A stretch of 64,000 nucleotides of DNA. Origin: Saccharospirillum sp043196875. GTDB lineage: Bacteria > Pseudomonadota > Gammaproteobacteria > Pseudomonadales > Natronospirillaceae. Of the stretch, positions 1 through 8,011 are shown one piece after another. The stretch covers positions 124,001-188,000 of the forward strand of contig NZ_JBEBMX010000005.1 of the NCBI RefSeq assembly GCF_043196875.1. Direction: 5' to 3'. The notes below the pieces were generated by a model. It did not search any database. It was given only the letters and a program-made list of their open reading frames with translations, and was not told the origin of the DNA. Positions within the stretch are counted from its first letter, which is position 1, and every line of letters begins with the position of its first letter. The position numbers and the translations under genes were made by a program.

Positions 1-198
1 GCGTTTTCTGTGCCACCCGAATTTCAGCAACGTCTGGAGGAACTGCCCACATTGAAGTCAGCGTTTGAGTCGTTGACGCCTGGTCGTCAGCGCGCCTATT
101 TGTTGTATTTTTCCAATGCCAAACAATCAAAAACCCGGGCTGCTCGGGTGGAAAAATATCTGGAACGGATACTGGATGGGTTGGGATTAACTGATTGA
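1..198 (+). CDS. YdeI/OmpD-associated family protein, C-terminal fragment
   Basis: The reading frame is open from base 1, so the 5' part lies outside the window; the GTG at 10 is probably an internal valine. The visible 65 residues carry the tail typical of the YdeI family (DUF1801/OmdA C-terminal), with the segment LTPGRQRAYLLYFSNAKQSK followed by TRAARVEKYLERILDGLGL. E. coli YdeI has a nearly identical ending. YdeI proteins have been linked to resistance to cationic peptides, but the biochemical role is poorly defined. Family assignment is good; function is uncertain. Confidence 0.75.
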   Translation, partial: AFSVPPEFQQRLEELPTLKSAFESLTPGRQRAYLLYFSNAKQSKTRAARVEKYLERILDGLGLTD

Positions 199-251
199 GT
201 TGATAGGCGCAGCAAAGTCGCCTGTTAACACCTGAAAACCGGGAGGTTGAA

Positions 252-413
252 ATGGATATAGTTGCATTGACCCTCATGCCCATTGGCATGCTGGGGTTCA
301 TTTTTGGGTTAATTGCCTTCTCGAAAGTCGTTCGTCTGGAAGCGCAGGTCGATCATTTGCGGACTACTCTGAAAGAGCGCTCGTCTATATTGGATGAGGA
401 CGTATCGTTGTGA
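252..413 (+). CDS. small single-pass membrane protein, 53 aa
   Basis: The ATG at 252 follows a GGAGG at 242-246 and opens a 53-codon frame. The product has one hydrophobic segment (about residues 3-23, with LMPIGMLGFIFGLIAF) and then a charged, probably helical tail (SKVVRLEAQVDHLRTTLKER) that could form a short coiled coil. The stop overlaps the next gene's GTG start by four bases (GTGA), so translation is probably coupled. I do not recognise a family. The overlap, the good ribosome site and the membrane-plus-helix pattern support a real gene; a role with the next membrane proteins is inference. Confidence 0.65.
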   Translation: MDIVALTLMPIGMLGFIFGLIAFSKVVRLEAQVDHLRTTLKERSSILDEDVSL

Positions 414-1054
414 AATATGTTTTGTGGTGGCTTTATTCAACAATGATAATCGTCTTCGTAACCTTCGGTCTCTTTCAGGCATTAGGTTTAGGCCAGTTTG
501 CTTTAGGTAATATTTTTAATGTTGCTATAAACCTGCTGTGTTTGGTCGGCGTGTATGGATATGTCTATAACAAGCCGATCTTTAAGAGAAGCTTATGGAT
601 ATTGCTGTTTTGGTTCCGGGCGATCTCCGTTGTGCCGAGTGTATTATTGCTGGCTATTTATCCGAATGAAGTGGCGATGCGCTCAGTCGATCTGCTGATT
701 AATGTGATTCTGATAGTGCCATTGCTTTATGCCTTGTATCGGTATGGATCAATCAATAACCCGCTCTGGGGTGTGGAAAGCCAGGAAAATTTTGTGGCGG
801 TGCTGCAGCAAAGCCTGAGCTCAACAGATGAAATTGAAACCCTGATCCTGTCCGACCAGCCTGAAGGTAAGGTGAAAACTACAGTGCGCATTTCCAAGTC
901 AGATGGTGGCCTTCTGGTGCGTATTGAAAAAGAGGCTGCGGGGAAAACGGAAGCCTTTAGCAATGAGGTTGCTGATATTCCTCAACTGGCCAGATTTTTA
1001 AGACATAATACCTTAGTGCGTGCCGCTGACTTTTCATTAGTAGAGGGGTCCTGA
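410..1054 (+). CDS. unrecognised membrane protein, paralogue of the 1537-2172 gene
   Basis: 214 residues from a GTG that overlaps the stop of the preceding small gene. About four hydrophobic segments fill residues 1-115, then a soluble tail of about 90 residues follows. It shares with the product of 1537-2172 the same length, the opening WWLY, the motif YGYVYNKPI or FGYVYNKPI, an LFW segment, an LYRYG just before the tail, and a tail ending in a [L/F]xRFL[R/Y] motif. The two genes look like a tandem duplication separated by the DUF4870-like gene. Base composition is visibly AT-richer than the rest of the window. No function can be assigned. Confidence 0.7.
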   Translation: MKYVLWWLYSTMIIVFVTFGLFQALGLGQFALGNIFNVAINLLCLVGVYGYVYNKPIFKRSLWILLFWFRAISVVPSVLLLAIYPNEVAMRSVDLLINVILIVPLLYALYRYGSINNPLWGVESQENFVAVLQQSLSSTDEIETLILSDQPEGKVKTTVRISKSDGGLLVRIEKEAAGKTEAFSNEVADIPQLARFLRHNTLVRAADFSLVEGS

Positions 1055-1485
1055 TGTTTGATTTTGGTAAAAACCCTTTGCCACTCAGTCCAGTCGACTC
1101 GCATGAGAAGACGCGCCTGATCATTATGTATCTCTGTTGCGTCATGGTTGCCATAACTGCCATTGCTGGTCCGATTATCGGTTTGGTTATTGCTTTGGCT
1201 TCGCGCAAAGGAGTCAGTAGCGAGCTAGCGAAGAGTCATATTAATAAGCAGTTGCGCGTGTTTCTCTTTACCGCCATTTGGATGTTGGCAAGCATTGCGT
1301 ATTTCTTGCTGGCATTTACCCTGACCTATTGGCTCGAGAAGGGGTTAGGTGTAGATACTGGCGATATAGAAGACTTTGTGTTTCTGTCGGCAGCCGCAAT
1401 CTTGTTAGGTGCCTTTATCTGGTACTGTTATCGGTCTTTGGTTGGTTTCATTTTGGTTCTGAGAAATGAGCCAATTAAGCGTTAG
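1054..1485 (+). CDS. DUF4870-like small membrane protein
   Basis: 143 residues; the ATG shares its A with the preceding stop (TGATG), so translation is probably coupled. Three to four hydrophobic segments are visible: residues about 23-47, 68-92 and 108-135. The loop SHINKQLRVFLFTAIW matches the position and style of the SHYRFQIRTFW motif in DUF4870 proteins, small membrane proteins of unknown role common in proteobacteria. It sits between two paralogous membrane proteins, which suggests one envelope-related unit. The DUF4870 assignment is from pattern memory and is moderate. Confidence 0.6.
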   Translation: MFDFGKNPLPLSPVDSHEKTRLIIMYLCCVMVAITAIAGPIIGLVIALASRKGVSSELAKSHINKQLRVFLFTAIWMLASIAYFLLAFTLTYWLEKGLGVDTGDIEDFVFLSAAAILLGAFIWYCYRSLVGFILVLRNEPIKR

Positions 1486-1536
1486 AGTGTATAGACCGAG
1501 ATGTCATCTATTCCTGAAGTGCAGCGGTAGAACGAG

Positions 1537-2172
1537 ATGTTAAAACCCATTCTGTGGTGGCTCTATGCCGTGGTGGTTATTGCATTAACTGTAATGAGCA
1601 TCCGCTTGGCACTGGGGCAGGATTATTCAGTGTCGATCAGCTCGGCAGGGATCGGCGGAAATATCTGGATACTCTTTGCGCTCTTTGGTTATGTCTATAA
1701 TAAACCCATCATTGGCTATGAGCTCTGGCGGTTTTTATTTTGGTTGGCGCTGGTCGTCCAGCTGCCGCTGATGTTGGGGTTAGTGGGTGTCTTGTATTCC
1801 GGTGTGATGTCTTTCTGGATTAGCGTCATGGTCACCCTTTTCTATGGGTTGCTGAACGTTCCCGCCTTCTACGTTTTATATCGCTATGGTGATTTTTATC
1901 ATCCGGCCTGGAATCATGGTTTGTTCGATGATCAGTTGGCGGCCCTGCAGCAGCGTCTGGCCAGGGAGTCAACTGTCGTACTGAGCTATCAGGACGCTGA
2001 ATCACCATCGCATTTTGAGGTTCATATTGCCGCGATCGAAGAAGGCTATCGGGTGGATATTAAAAAGCGTTTCATTGAGCAAACCTCTTCGTTTTCAGAT
2101 TCCCTTCCAGATGCACAGGGCGTGCTTCGTTTTCTTTATCGCTTTCCTGAACTGCGTAAGATAAATCCATGA
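1537..2172 (+). CDS. unrecognised membrane protein, paralogue of the 410-1054 gene
   Basis: 211 residues, with about four membrane segments in the first 115 residues and a soluble tail of about 90. Shared signatures with the 410-1054 product are WWLYAVVVIA, FGYVYNKPI, LWRFLFW, FYVLYRYG and the end motif VLRFLYRF. The ATG has no strong ribosome site. Its stop overlaps the next ATG by four bases (ATGA). The pair may be subunits of one complex or diverged duplicates. No known function. Confidence 0.7.
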   Translation: MLKPILWWLYAVVVIALTVMSIRLALGQDYSVSISSAGIGGNIWILFALFGYVYNKPIIGYELWRFLFWLALVVQLPLMLGLVGVLYSGVMSFWISVMVTLFYGLLNVPAFYVLYRYGDFYHPAWNHGLFDDQLAALQQRLARESTVVLSYQDAESPSHFEVHIAAIEEGYRVDIKKRFIEQTSSFSDSLPDAQGVLRFLYRFPELRKINP

Positions 2173-2618
2173 GTCGAATCAGTGTGCGACCTATTTGGTC
2201 CGGTTTCTCAGTGGTCATGGCGTCCGCTGTTTATGCCGACTGTCCGTTCCCTGAAGGCATTCAGCATACGCCGGCCATTGTTCGCGAAGCCATGCAAATG
2301 TACCAGCAAGGTATGCCCGCTGCGACACTTCGGCAAGCCGCACTCAGTTTTGAACAAGAAAAGCCATGGGCGACCGAAGTTATGTTGGCGGTAGTTGATG
2401 AAATCTATGGCTTTGAACCGCCGATCGAGCTCGATGTCTATGTGCCCTATCGGATGGAGATCTGTTATTTAAAGAGCGAGTATGATGCGCAGGAAGAGGA
2501 TTTTCCTTTTGCCGAGGCATACCCTTTGTTGCAGCAATGCACAGCAGAGGAAGGTAGACAAAAAGGAATCTGCGCCATGCGCACAGCGCAACAGATATCC
2601 GGAATCACAACAGACTAG
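2169..2618 (+). CDS. unrecognised secreted protein
   Basis: 149 residues, translationally coupled (ATGA) to the upstream membrane gene. The N-terminus looks like a signal peptide: Arg at positions 3 and 7, a hydrophobic run to about residue 22, and a likely cut after VYA (23). The mature part has cysteines at DCPFP, EICYL, LQQCTA and KGICAM, which could form disulfides in the periplasm. It is acidic and mainly helical in appearance. I recognise no domain. Position at the end of the membrane cassette suggests a joint envelope function (inference). Confidence 0.6.
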   Translation: MSRISVRPIWSGFSVVMASAVYADCPFPEGIQHTPAIVREAMQMYQQGMPAATLRQAALSFEQEKPWATEVMLAVVDEIYGFEPPIELDVYVPYRMEICYLKSEYDAQEEDFPFAEAYPLLQQCTAEEGRQKGICAMRTAQQISGITTD

Positions 2619-2656
2619 CGGTATCCTTAGGTCGGCAATTTTGAGATGGCAAATTC

Positions 2657-3256
2657 ATGAAAATCTATGGCGATCATCAGTCGGGCAATTGTTATAAAGT
2701 TGAGCTGTTATGCAGCTTGTTGAGTCAGTCGTTTGAGTGGGTAGATATCAACATACTTAACCATGAAACAGCGGCAACTGCGTTTCTGGCTATGAACCCC
2801 AACGGCAAGATACCTTTATTGGAACTCGACGACGGCCGTTGCCTTTGGGAATCGAATGCCATTATCAATTACCTGGCCACCGGTTCCGACTTGTTGCCAG
2901 TTGATGCTTTTGCACTGGCCAAGGTACAGCAGTGGCAGTTCTTTGAGCAGTACAGCCACGAACCCAACATCGCCGTCGCCCGTTTTATTGCCAAGTATCT
3001 GGGCTTGCCGGACGATCGTCGCGCCGACTACGAAGCCAAACAGGCTGGTGGACACAAAGCCTTGCGAGTCATGGAAACCCAGTTGCAGCAAACGCTGTTT
3101 TTAACCTGCGATCAACTGACGACTGCAGACATCAGCCTTTATGCCTATACCCATGTGGCGCACGAAGGTGGTTTTGATTTGGCCGTTTACCCGGCAATTC
3201 AAGCCTGGCTGGGGCGTGTGGAAGCCTTGCCCGGCTATCGTGCCATGAGTGCTTGA
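2657..3256 (+). CDS. glutathione S-transferase family protein
   Basis: 199 residues with the two-domain GST plan. The thioredoxin-like N-terminal half (1 to about 75) holds MNPNGKIPLLELDDG and the ESNAIINYLA segment that contacts glutathione's gamma-glutamyl group (the E-S pair at about 66-67). The helical C-terminal half holds the N-cap-type motif LTTADISLYAY (about residues 152-162). A cytosolic role in conjugating or reducing electrophiles is expected from the family; the substrate is unknown. The ribosome site is weak, so the start at 2657 rests on the standard GST opening MKIYGDHQSGNCYKVELL. Confidence 0.88.
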   Translation: MKIYGDHQSGNCYKVELLCSLLSQSFEWVDINILNHETAATAFLAMNPNGKIPLLELDDGRCLWESNAIINYLATGSDLLPVDAFALAKVQQWQFFEQYSHEPNIAVARFIAKYLGLPDDRRADYEAKQAGGHKALRVMETQLQQTLFLTCDQLTTADISLYAYTHVAHEGGFDLAVYPAIQAWLGRVEALPGYRAMSA

Positions 3257-3261
3257 AGCCC

Positions 3262-3651
3262 ATGATGAATACGCTATTGGTTTGGTTGGCGAATGCCGTT
3301 TTGTTGGTGCATGTATCATTCGTAGCATTCGTTGTTTTTGGTCTGGCGCTGGTCTATGTCGGTTATTTTTTTGAGTGGCACTGGGTGCGCAACCGGGTGT
3401 TTCGGCTGTTGCATTTGGCGGCGATTGGTTATGTGGTGGTGCAATCCTGGCTGGGCGTGATCTGCCCGTTGACGATAGCGGAAATGAAGTTGCGCGCCAG
3501 TGCTGGATTGGACACCTACAGCGGTTCCTTTATTCAGCACTGGCTGCAAAGTCTGTTGTATTACAGCGCACCGGACTGGGTGTTTATCGTGGTCTATAGC
3601 TTGTTTGGTGCGCTGGTAGCGTTCAGTTGGTGGCTGGTTCGACCGCGTTGA
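3262..3651 (+). CDS. DUF2784 family membrane protein
   Basis: About 129 residues with three or four membrane helices. The pattern of N-terminal LVHVSFVAFVVFG, the middle HLAAIGYVVVQSWLGVICPLT and a C-terminal hydrophobic segment fits DUF2784, a small bacterial membrane family of unknown function. ATG 3262 and ATG 3265 are both possible; a TTG at 3253 overlaps the GST stop and would give three more residues. The last 29 bases overlap the end of the convergent DUF4386 gene. Confidence 0.78.
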   Translation: MMNTLLVWLANAVLLVHVSFVAFVVFGLALVYVGYFFEWHWVRNRVFRLLHLAAIGYVVVQSWLGVICPLTIAEMKLRASAGLDTYSGSFIQHWLQSLLYYSAPDWVFIVVYSLFGALVAFSWWLVRPR

Positions 3652-4333
3652 AATTGTCCGTTTTGCCCGGCCTGAAAGCCCGGTACAGCAACGCCAATGG
3701 CAACAGGACTTCGCCGATAAAGGTGTATTGAGCGATGAACAATCGATCCGTGCCCAGCGCGAACCAGGTGAGGGTATCGAGGCAATAGCCAATACCGCCG
3801 ATGATTAATAACCAACCGACAATCGACGGCAAAAAACGGGCTTTAGCCACCAACCAACCCATCGGTATCAACCACAATCCCCAGAATATATGAGCGATCA
3901 TGATGCCGTCGGCGTGCAGTTGAAACGCGAACAGGGTGGCGGCGTCGAGTTGGTCGCGGTTAAACACCGTGCTCAGGCTTTCGGAATTCAACAGCATTAA
4001 ACCAGCTACCCGGCACAGTTCGTTGAGCATCGCAATGGGCATGGTTGCCAGCGTGAACAGCACCATAAATGCCGCCATAGTGTTGCCAAATTGGCGCAGT
4101 AAATAGTACAGCGCGACGACCAGAAACAACTGCGTAATCTGAATGCCAAAGGCTGTTAAAATGCTCCAGCGGATGGCGTTTGTGTGGGCTTCAATATTGG
4201 CCAGCGTCGCGGCTTGATCACCTTCCACCCAGATAAATTCCGGCACGTAGAGAATGCCAAATACTCCCAGCGGAATCAGCAGCAGATAGAGTGCCGCGGC
4301 AATTCGGGCAAGGCCTTGTTCTGATGGTGTCAT
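3623..4333 (-). CDS. DUF4386 family membrane protein
   Basis: 236 residues from the ATG at 4333; the frame is open upstream, but the opening MTPSEQGLARIAAALYLLLIP is the usual DUF4386 start. Six or so hydrophobic segments are visible, with family-like motifs such as LARIAAALYLL, GLWLIPMGWLV and PSIVGWLLIIGGIGY. DUF4386 proteins are integral membrane proteins of unknown function. The gene starts 41 bases after the stop of the oxidoreductase gene on the same strand, so the two are probably co-transcribed. Its 3' end overlaps the convergent DUF2784 gene. Confidence 0.82.
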   Translation of the reverse strand: MTPSEQGLARIAAALYLLLIPLGVFGILYVPEFIWVEGDQAATLANIEAHTNAIRWSILTAFGIQITQLFLVVALYYLLRQFGNTMAAFMVLFTLATMPIAMLNELCRVAGLMLLNSESLSTVFNRDQLDAATLFAFQLHADGIMIAHIFWGLWLIPMGWLVAKARFLPSIVGWLLIIGGIGYCLDTLTWFALGTDRLFIAQYTFIGEVLLPLALLYRAFRPGKTDNFNAVEPATN

Positions 4334-4374
4334 GGTTGGGTTCCCCTTGTTCAATGTGAATGAAATTGTGGTTG

Positions 4375-5070
4375 TCAGTGCGATGGCGCATAGGCCAGGG
4401 CCGATTCGCTTTGGCAACTGCAAATGGCTGGTGCCTGTTGAATCAGTTCGTCATCGCTGATGGCGTGCACCATAAAGAGCGCAAAGTCAGTGCGCCGGGT
4501 GCGATTGCTGGCCAGGGCTGCATCACCCACATGTTGTGACCAGATCGGCAAGCCTTCGCTGGGGCCTTCTTCCAGATCGCTGCCGCGAACCACCGTCCAA
4601 CGGCTTGAGCTGTTGAAGATCACCTCGGTCGCTCGCACCTGGTCGTCCAGATCGACGACTCTCAGCCAGCGCGCAAGACGACCGGCAGTGGCCACCAGGG
4701 CTTTTAACTTCCAGCTATAACGATCTTTGCCGTCCAGACTGATGTGCCAGCCGCAGGAGAAAATCAGCCGGGCGTCAGCCGGTGCATTGTCCAGCACCGC
4801 CCGGGCCGTGCCTGAGGCGTAGTGGTTCATCCCCCAGGGCACTAAGACCGTCAGTACGGCGTCGCAACCGGCGCTGGCACGACGCAGAGTGTCCGCATCG
4901 TCGGTGGGCGCCCCATGCAGCTCGATGCGACCGACATAGCGCGCCAGTTTGGGCAGGCTTTGTTCGCGGCACACCGCCGAGACCTGATAACCGGCGGCCA
5001 GAGCATGCTCAATCATGTACTGACCTAATTTTCCCGATGCTCCGACGATGCATATTTTTTTGGCTTTCAT
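4375..5070 (-). CDS. NAD(P)-binding oxidoreductase, atypical SDR
   Basis: 231 residues from ATG 5070. The Rossmann nucleotide motif GASGKLGQY (GxxGxxG) sits at about residues 9-17, as in NmrA/NAD(P)H-binding atypical short-chain dehydrogenases. No YxxxK catalytic pair is obvious, so it may bind NAD(P) and sense redox state or reduce an unknown substrate. The frame continues upstream to 5214, but that part would overlap the divergent LysR gene and lacks family character. It probably forms an operon with the DUF4386 gene and is a likely target of the divergent LysR regulator. Confidence 0.85.
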   Translation of the reverse strand: MKAKKICIVGASGKLGQYMIEHALAAGYQVSAVCREQSLPKLARYVGRIELHGAPTDDADTLRRASAGCDAVLTVLVPWGMNHYASGTARAVLDNAPADARLIFSCGWHISLDGKDRYSWKLKALVATAGRLARWLRVVDLDDQVRATEVIFNSSSRWTVVRGSDLEEGPSEGLPIWSQHVGDAALASNRTRRTDFALFMVHAISDDELIQQAPAICSCQSESALAYAPSH

Positions 5071-5194
5071 GGCTGACTTCCTGTTCTGAATGGTTGGGTC
5101 CAGTTTACGTGGGCGTTTGCGCGCGTTACATTGCCGAAAAGGCCTGGAGGCTATACGAAAATGCATAGCAAGGGTCGTGACCGGGAGAGGGAAG

Positions 5195-6097
5195 ATGGAT
5201 TGGTCCGGCATCAATTTTGACTGGAATCGCGCGCGTGCTTTCTTGGTTACTGCCGAAGAAGGGTCGTTTTCCGCTGGTGCACGGGCGTTGGGCGTGGCGC
5301 AACCGACCTTGGGGCGCCAGGTTGCAGCCTTGGAGCAAGAGCTCGGCGTAACCTTGTTCGAGCGCCTGGGGCAGGGCTTGGCGTTAACTGATGCCGGCCA
5401 GCAACTGAAACAACACGTTCAATCGATGGCGGACGCCGCCAGCCGATTCTCCCTCTCGGCCTCGGGCCAGAACACCCAACTGGAAGGCCGGGTGGTGTTA
5501 GCCGTCAGTGAAATCGAGGCGGTGTTTCTATTGCCGCCAGTGATCGAACAGCTTCGCCAGCACTGGCCCGGCATCCAACTGGACATTCAGGTGTCTCATA
5601 GCGTGGCCGATTTAAAACGCCGCGAAGCCGATATTGCCTTGCGCTCCTTCCGGCCCAGTGAGCCCGATTTGATTGCGCGCAAACTCTATGAAGAACCAGT
5701 GTGGATGTATGGCACGCCAGATTACTTGGCCAGTCTGGGCCATCCGCAGCGACGGCAGGACGTGACTGACGTGCAACTGATTGGCTTCGAATCCGATCAC
5801 CAATTGGTCGACTATCTGGCGCCCCAGGGTTGGGCGATCGGACCGGACAATATTCATCTCACTACGCTGTCGCAATTGTTGCAGTTGGAGTTGGTTAAAC
5901 GGCATTTGGGGCTGGCTTTTTTCCCGCAGCGCGTCGGCGATGCGCAACCATTATTGCAGCGTGCCTTTGAACATTTGGGTGCACCCTTGCAATTGCCTCT
6001 GTGGCTGGTCAGCCATCGCGAGTTGCGCACCAGCCCGCGAGTTCGGGTGGTGTTTGACGCACTGGCGCAATGGTTTTCGCACCCTCCCGAAGCTTAA
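5195..6097 (+). CDS. LysR family transcriptional regulator
   Basis: 300 residues. The N-terminal winged helix-turn-helix (about 10-70) reads FLVTAEEGSFSAGARALGVA, then QPTLGRQVAALEQELGVTLFER; a LysR substrate-binding domain follows. Start at ATG 5195, after a GGGAGAGGGAAG purine run at 5183-5194; upstream in-frame codons would push into the promoter. It is divergent from the oxidoreductase-DUF4386 unit with 124 bases between starts, the usual geometry for a LysR regulator and its target. The inducer is unknown. Confidence 0.92.
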   Translation: MDWSGINFDWNRARAFLVTAEEGSFSAGARALGVAQPTLGRQVAALEQELGVTLFERLGQGLALTDAGQQLKQHVQSMADAASRFSLSASGQNTQLEGRVVLAVSEIEAVFLLPPVIEQLRQHWPGIQLDIQVSHSVADLKRREADIALRSFRPSEPDLIARKLYEEPVWMYGTPDYLASLGHPQRRQDVTDVQLIGFESDHQLVDYLAPQGWAIGPDNIHLTTLSQLLQLELVKRHLGLAFFPQRVGDAQPLLQRAFEHLGAPLQLPLWLVSHRELRTSPRVRVVFDALAQWFSHPPEA

Positions 6098-6355
6098 ATA
6101 TCAGGTTGCACTGGCCCGTTCTATCCATCACTTCGCAATCCCGACCCTGACGATCGACACCTTGCGTTGCCGCCGGACCAGCGGTATACAGACTGTCTTT
6201 TAAATCTGCGCAGCGGCCAGCATTGGTCGTTCATAACGGTCTGTATCGCGCCTCCGTCGGCAACTGACCAAGGTGCTATTTTCTTCGTTTTGCTTAAGGC
6301 CGGTGATGTGCATTAGTAAGGTTCGATTGAATGTGAATGAACACAGGAGTCAGTG
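6098..6355. other. intergenic stretch, no gene seen
   Basis: About 258 bases between the LysR gene and the MOSC gene. Short open frames run through it, but none has a ribosome site or family likeness. An AGGAG at 6345-6349 belongs to the MOSC gene. I see no clear terminator. Confidence 0.5.
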
Positions 6356-6892
6356 ATGCGAGTGGTGTCTTTAAGCAAAGATGATCAGCATCGTTTTTCC
6401 AAACAGCGGGTCGATGAACTGACCTTTATTGCCGGCGAAGGCATCGTCGGCGATGCCCATAGTGGCGACAAGGTGCAACATCGGTCGCGCGTTAAGGCTA
6501 ACCCGGATCAGCCCAACTTGCGTCAGGTACATTTGATTGCGACCGAATTAATTCATGAATTGCAGGCCAAGGGGTTTGACGTGCACCCAGCTACACTGGG
6601 TGAAAATGTACTGACTGCCGACATCGATTTGCTGGCTTTGCCCACTCATACCCAATTGAAATTGGGTGACGATGTGACGGTTCGTATCACTGGTCTACGT
6701 AATCCCTGCGCGCAGTTGGATCACTATCAAAAAGGTCTCACCGCCGCGGTCTTGGATCGCGACGCCGACGGTCAATTAATTCGTAGGGCAGGAGTTATGG
6801 CAGTGGTGGAAACCGGAGGTGTGGTGCGTACCGGCGATGCCATAACGGTGCAGCTACCGGACTTACCTCATCAAGCACTGGAGCCCGTTTAA
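6356..6892 (+). CDS. MOSC domain protein
   Basis: 178 residues. The MOSC (molybdenum cofactor sulfurase C-terminal) pattern is present: an early GEGIVGDAH (residues about 27-35), RQVHLIATE, LGENVLT, and the conserved-cysteine motif ITGLRNPCAQLDHYQKG. Such stand-alone proteins resemble YiiM/YuaD and are thought to bind Mo-cofactor or carry sulfur; substrates are mostly unknown. The AGGAG at 6345-6349 is six bases from ATG 6356 and only three from GTG 6353, so the ATG is preferred. The next gene begins one base after the stop, so an operon is likely. Confidence 0.88.
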   Translation: MRVVSLSKDDQHRFSKQRVDELTFIAGEGIVGDAHSGDKVQHRSRVKANPDQPNLRQVHLIATELIHELQAKGFDVHPATLGENVLTADIDLLALPTHTQLKLGDDVTVRITGLRNPCAQLDHYQKGLTAAVLDRDADGQLIRRAGVMAVVETGGVVRTGDAITVQLPDLPHQALEPV

Positions 6893-6893
6893 A

Positions 6894-7532
6894 ATGGACA
6901 CATCTTTTTGGCATGAGCGCTGGCAAAGCAACCGCATCGCTTTTCATCTGGATGAGGTGAATCCGCTGCTGGTGCGCTATTTCAACCATCTGAAAGTATC
7001 TCCCGGGGCGCGCGTTTTTGTGCCCTTGTGCGGTAAAACACGTGACATCGGCTGGCTGCTGACTCAAGGCTATGACGTCGTTGGGGCCGAGTTGGTGGAA
7101 ACGGCGGTGGAGCAATTATTCGCACAGCTAGGCGTGCCGCCGACAATCATCGAATATGGCCCCATGAAGCATTATCAGGCGCCGAATCTGGATATCTGGG
7201 TGGGAGATGTTTTGGAATTGACGCCTTCATTATTAGGCAAAGTCGATGCGGTCTATGATCGTGCCGCCCTGGTGGCGATGCCGGAACATCTGCGCACCGT
7301 TTACGCCCGACAGCTAAAAATGCTGGCTGCAAATGCAGCACAGTTATTAATCAGTTATGTCTATGACCAATCGCAGGTTCCGGGGCCACCGTTTTCAGTG
7401 CGCGACGAAGAGGTAGCGCACCTGTACGGCGACGCCTATCAACTGACGTCACTGGCACGCTTTGATGTACCTGGTGGTTTAAGAGGGCAGGTTGCGGCCG
7501 AGGAAGTCGTATGGTTATTGCAGTCAAGCTGA
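6894..7532 (+). CDS. tpm: thiopurine S-methyltransferase
   Basis: 212 residues, the usual bacterial TPMT length (about 215-220). It starts with the family opening FWHERWQSNRIAFHLDEVNP, followed by the SAM-binding segment VFVPLCGKTRDIGWLLTQGY with VVGAELVETAV (about 41-70) and YDRAALVAMPE (about 122-132). The enzyme moves a methyl group from S-adenosylmethionine to thiol or, in related bacteria, to selenium and tellurium compounds. It follows the MOSC gene by one base, with a GGAG upstream inside the MOSC coding region. Cytosolic. High confidence. Confidence 0.95.
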   Translation: MDTSFWHERWQSNRIAFHLDEVNPLLVRYFNHLKVSPGARVFVPLCGKTRDIGWLLTQGYDVVGAELVETAVEQLFAQLGVPPTIIEYGPMKHYQAPNLDIWVGDVLELTPSLLGKVDAVYDRAALVAMPEHLRTVYARQLKMLAANAAQLLISYVYDQSQVPGPPFSVRDEEVAHLYGDAYQLTSLARFDVPGGLRGQVAAEEVVWLLQSS

Positions 7533-7559
7533 TCATCAATCAAGCAAAGAGGGCCTACT

Positions 7560-7952
7560 ATGATTACCGGTTCATGCCACTGCGGGGCCGTCCGTTGGGA
7601 GTTCAACAAGCAACCTGAAACGGCAACCGCCTGCAACTGTAAGCTCTGTCGTCGCTACGGCACTCTTTGGGCTTACGACTTCGAAAACGAAGCCATTCGG
7701 TTGAGTGGGCCTACTTCGGTTTATAGTCATGGTGATCGTGAAATCGGTTTTCATTTTTGCAAGCAATGTGGCTGTATAGCCTATTGGCGTGGGATTGAAA
7801 CGTGGCCCGATGGCCGCCGGCGTGTCGCAGTGAATTTACGCTTGGCTGAACCCGAGGCAGTGGCCGATATTCCGATTAAACATTTTGATGGTCTGGACCG
7901 GTTCGAACCGCTGCCGCTGGACGGTCAGTGTGTAGGTGACTATTGGTATTAA
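7560..7952 (+). CDS. GFA family (CENP-V type) zinc protein
   Basis: 130 residues with the GFA/centromere protein V zinc pattern: GSCHCGAVRWEF at the start, CNCKLCRRYG at about 26-35, and FCKQCGC at about 64-70. The family was first described from glutathione-dependent formaldehyde-activating enzyme, but most members have no proven activity. A GAGGG ribosome site lies just before the ATG at 7560. It follows the tpm gene by 27 bases and may be read with it. Confidence 0.9.
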   Translation: MITGSCHCGAVRWEFNKQPETATACNCKLCRRYGTLWAYDFENEAIRLSGPTSVYSHGDREIGFHFCKQCGCIAYWRGIETWPDGRRRVAVNLRLAEPEAVADIPIKHFDGLDRFEPLPLDGQCVGDYWY

Positions 7953-8011
7953 GCGGCTACTCCATCGATATAAATTGAGTCAAAGCTGCGTTGGCTGTGA
8001 GGTAAATAACG

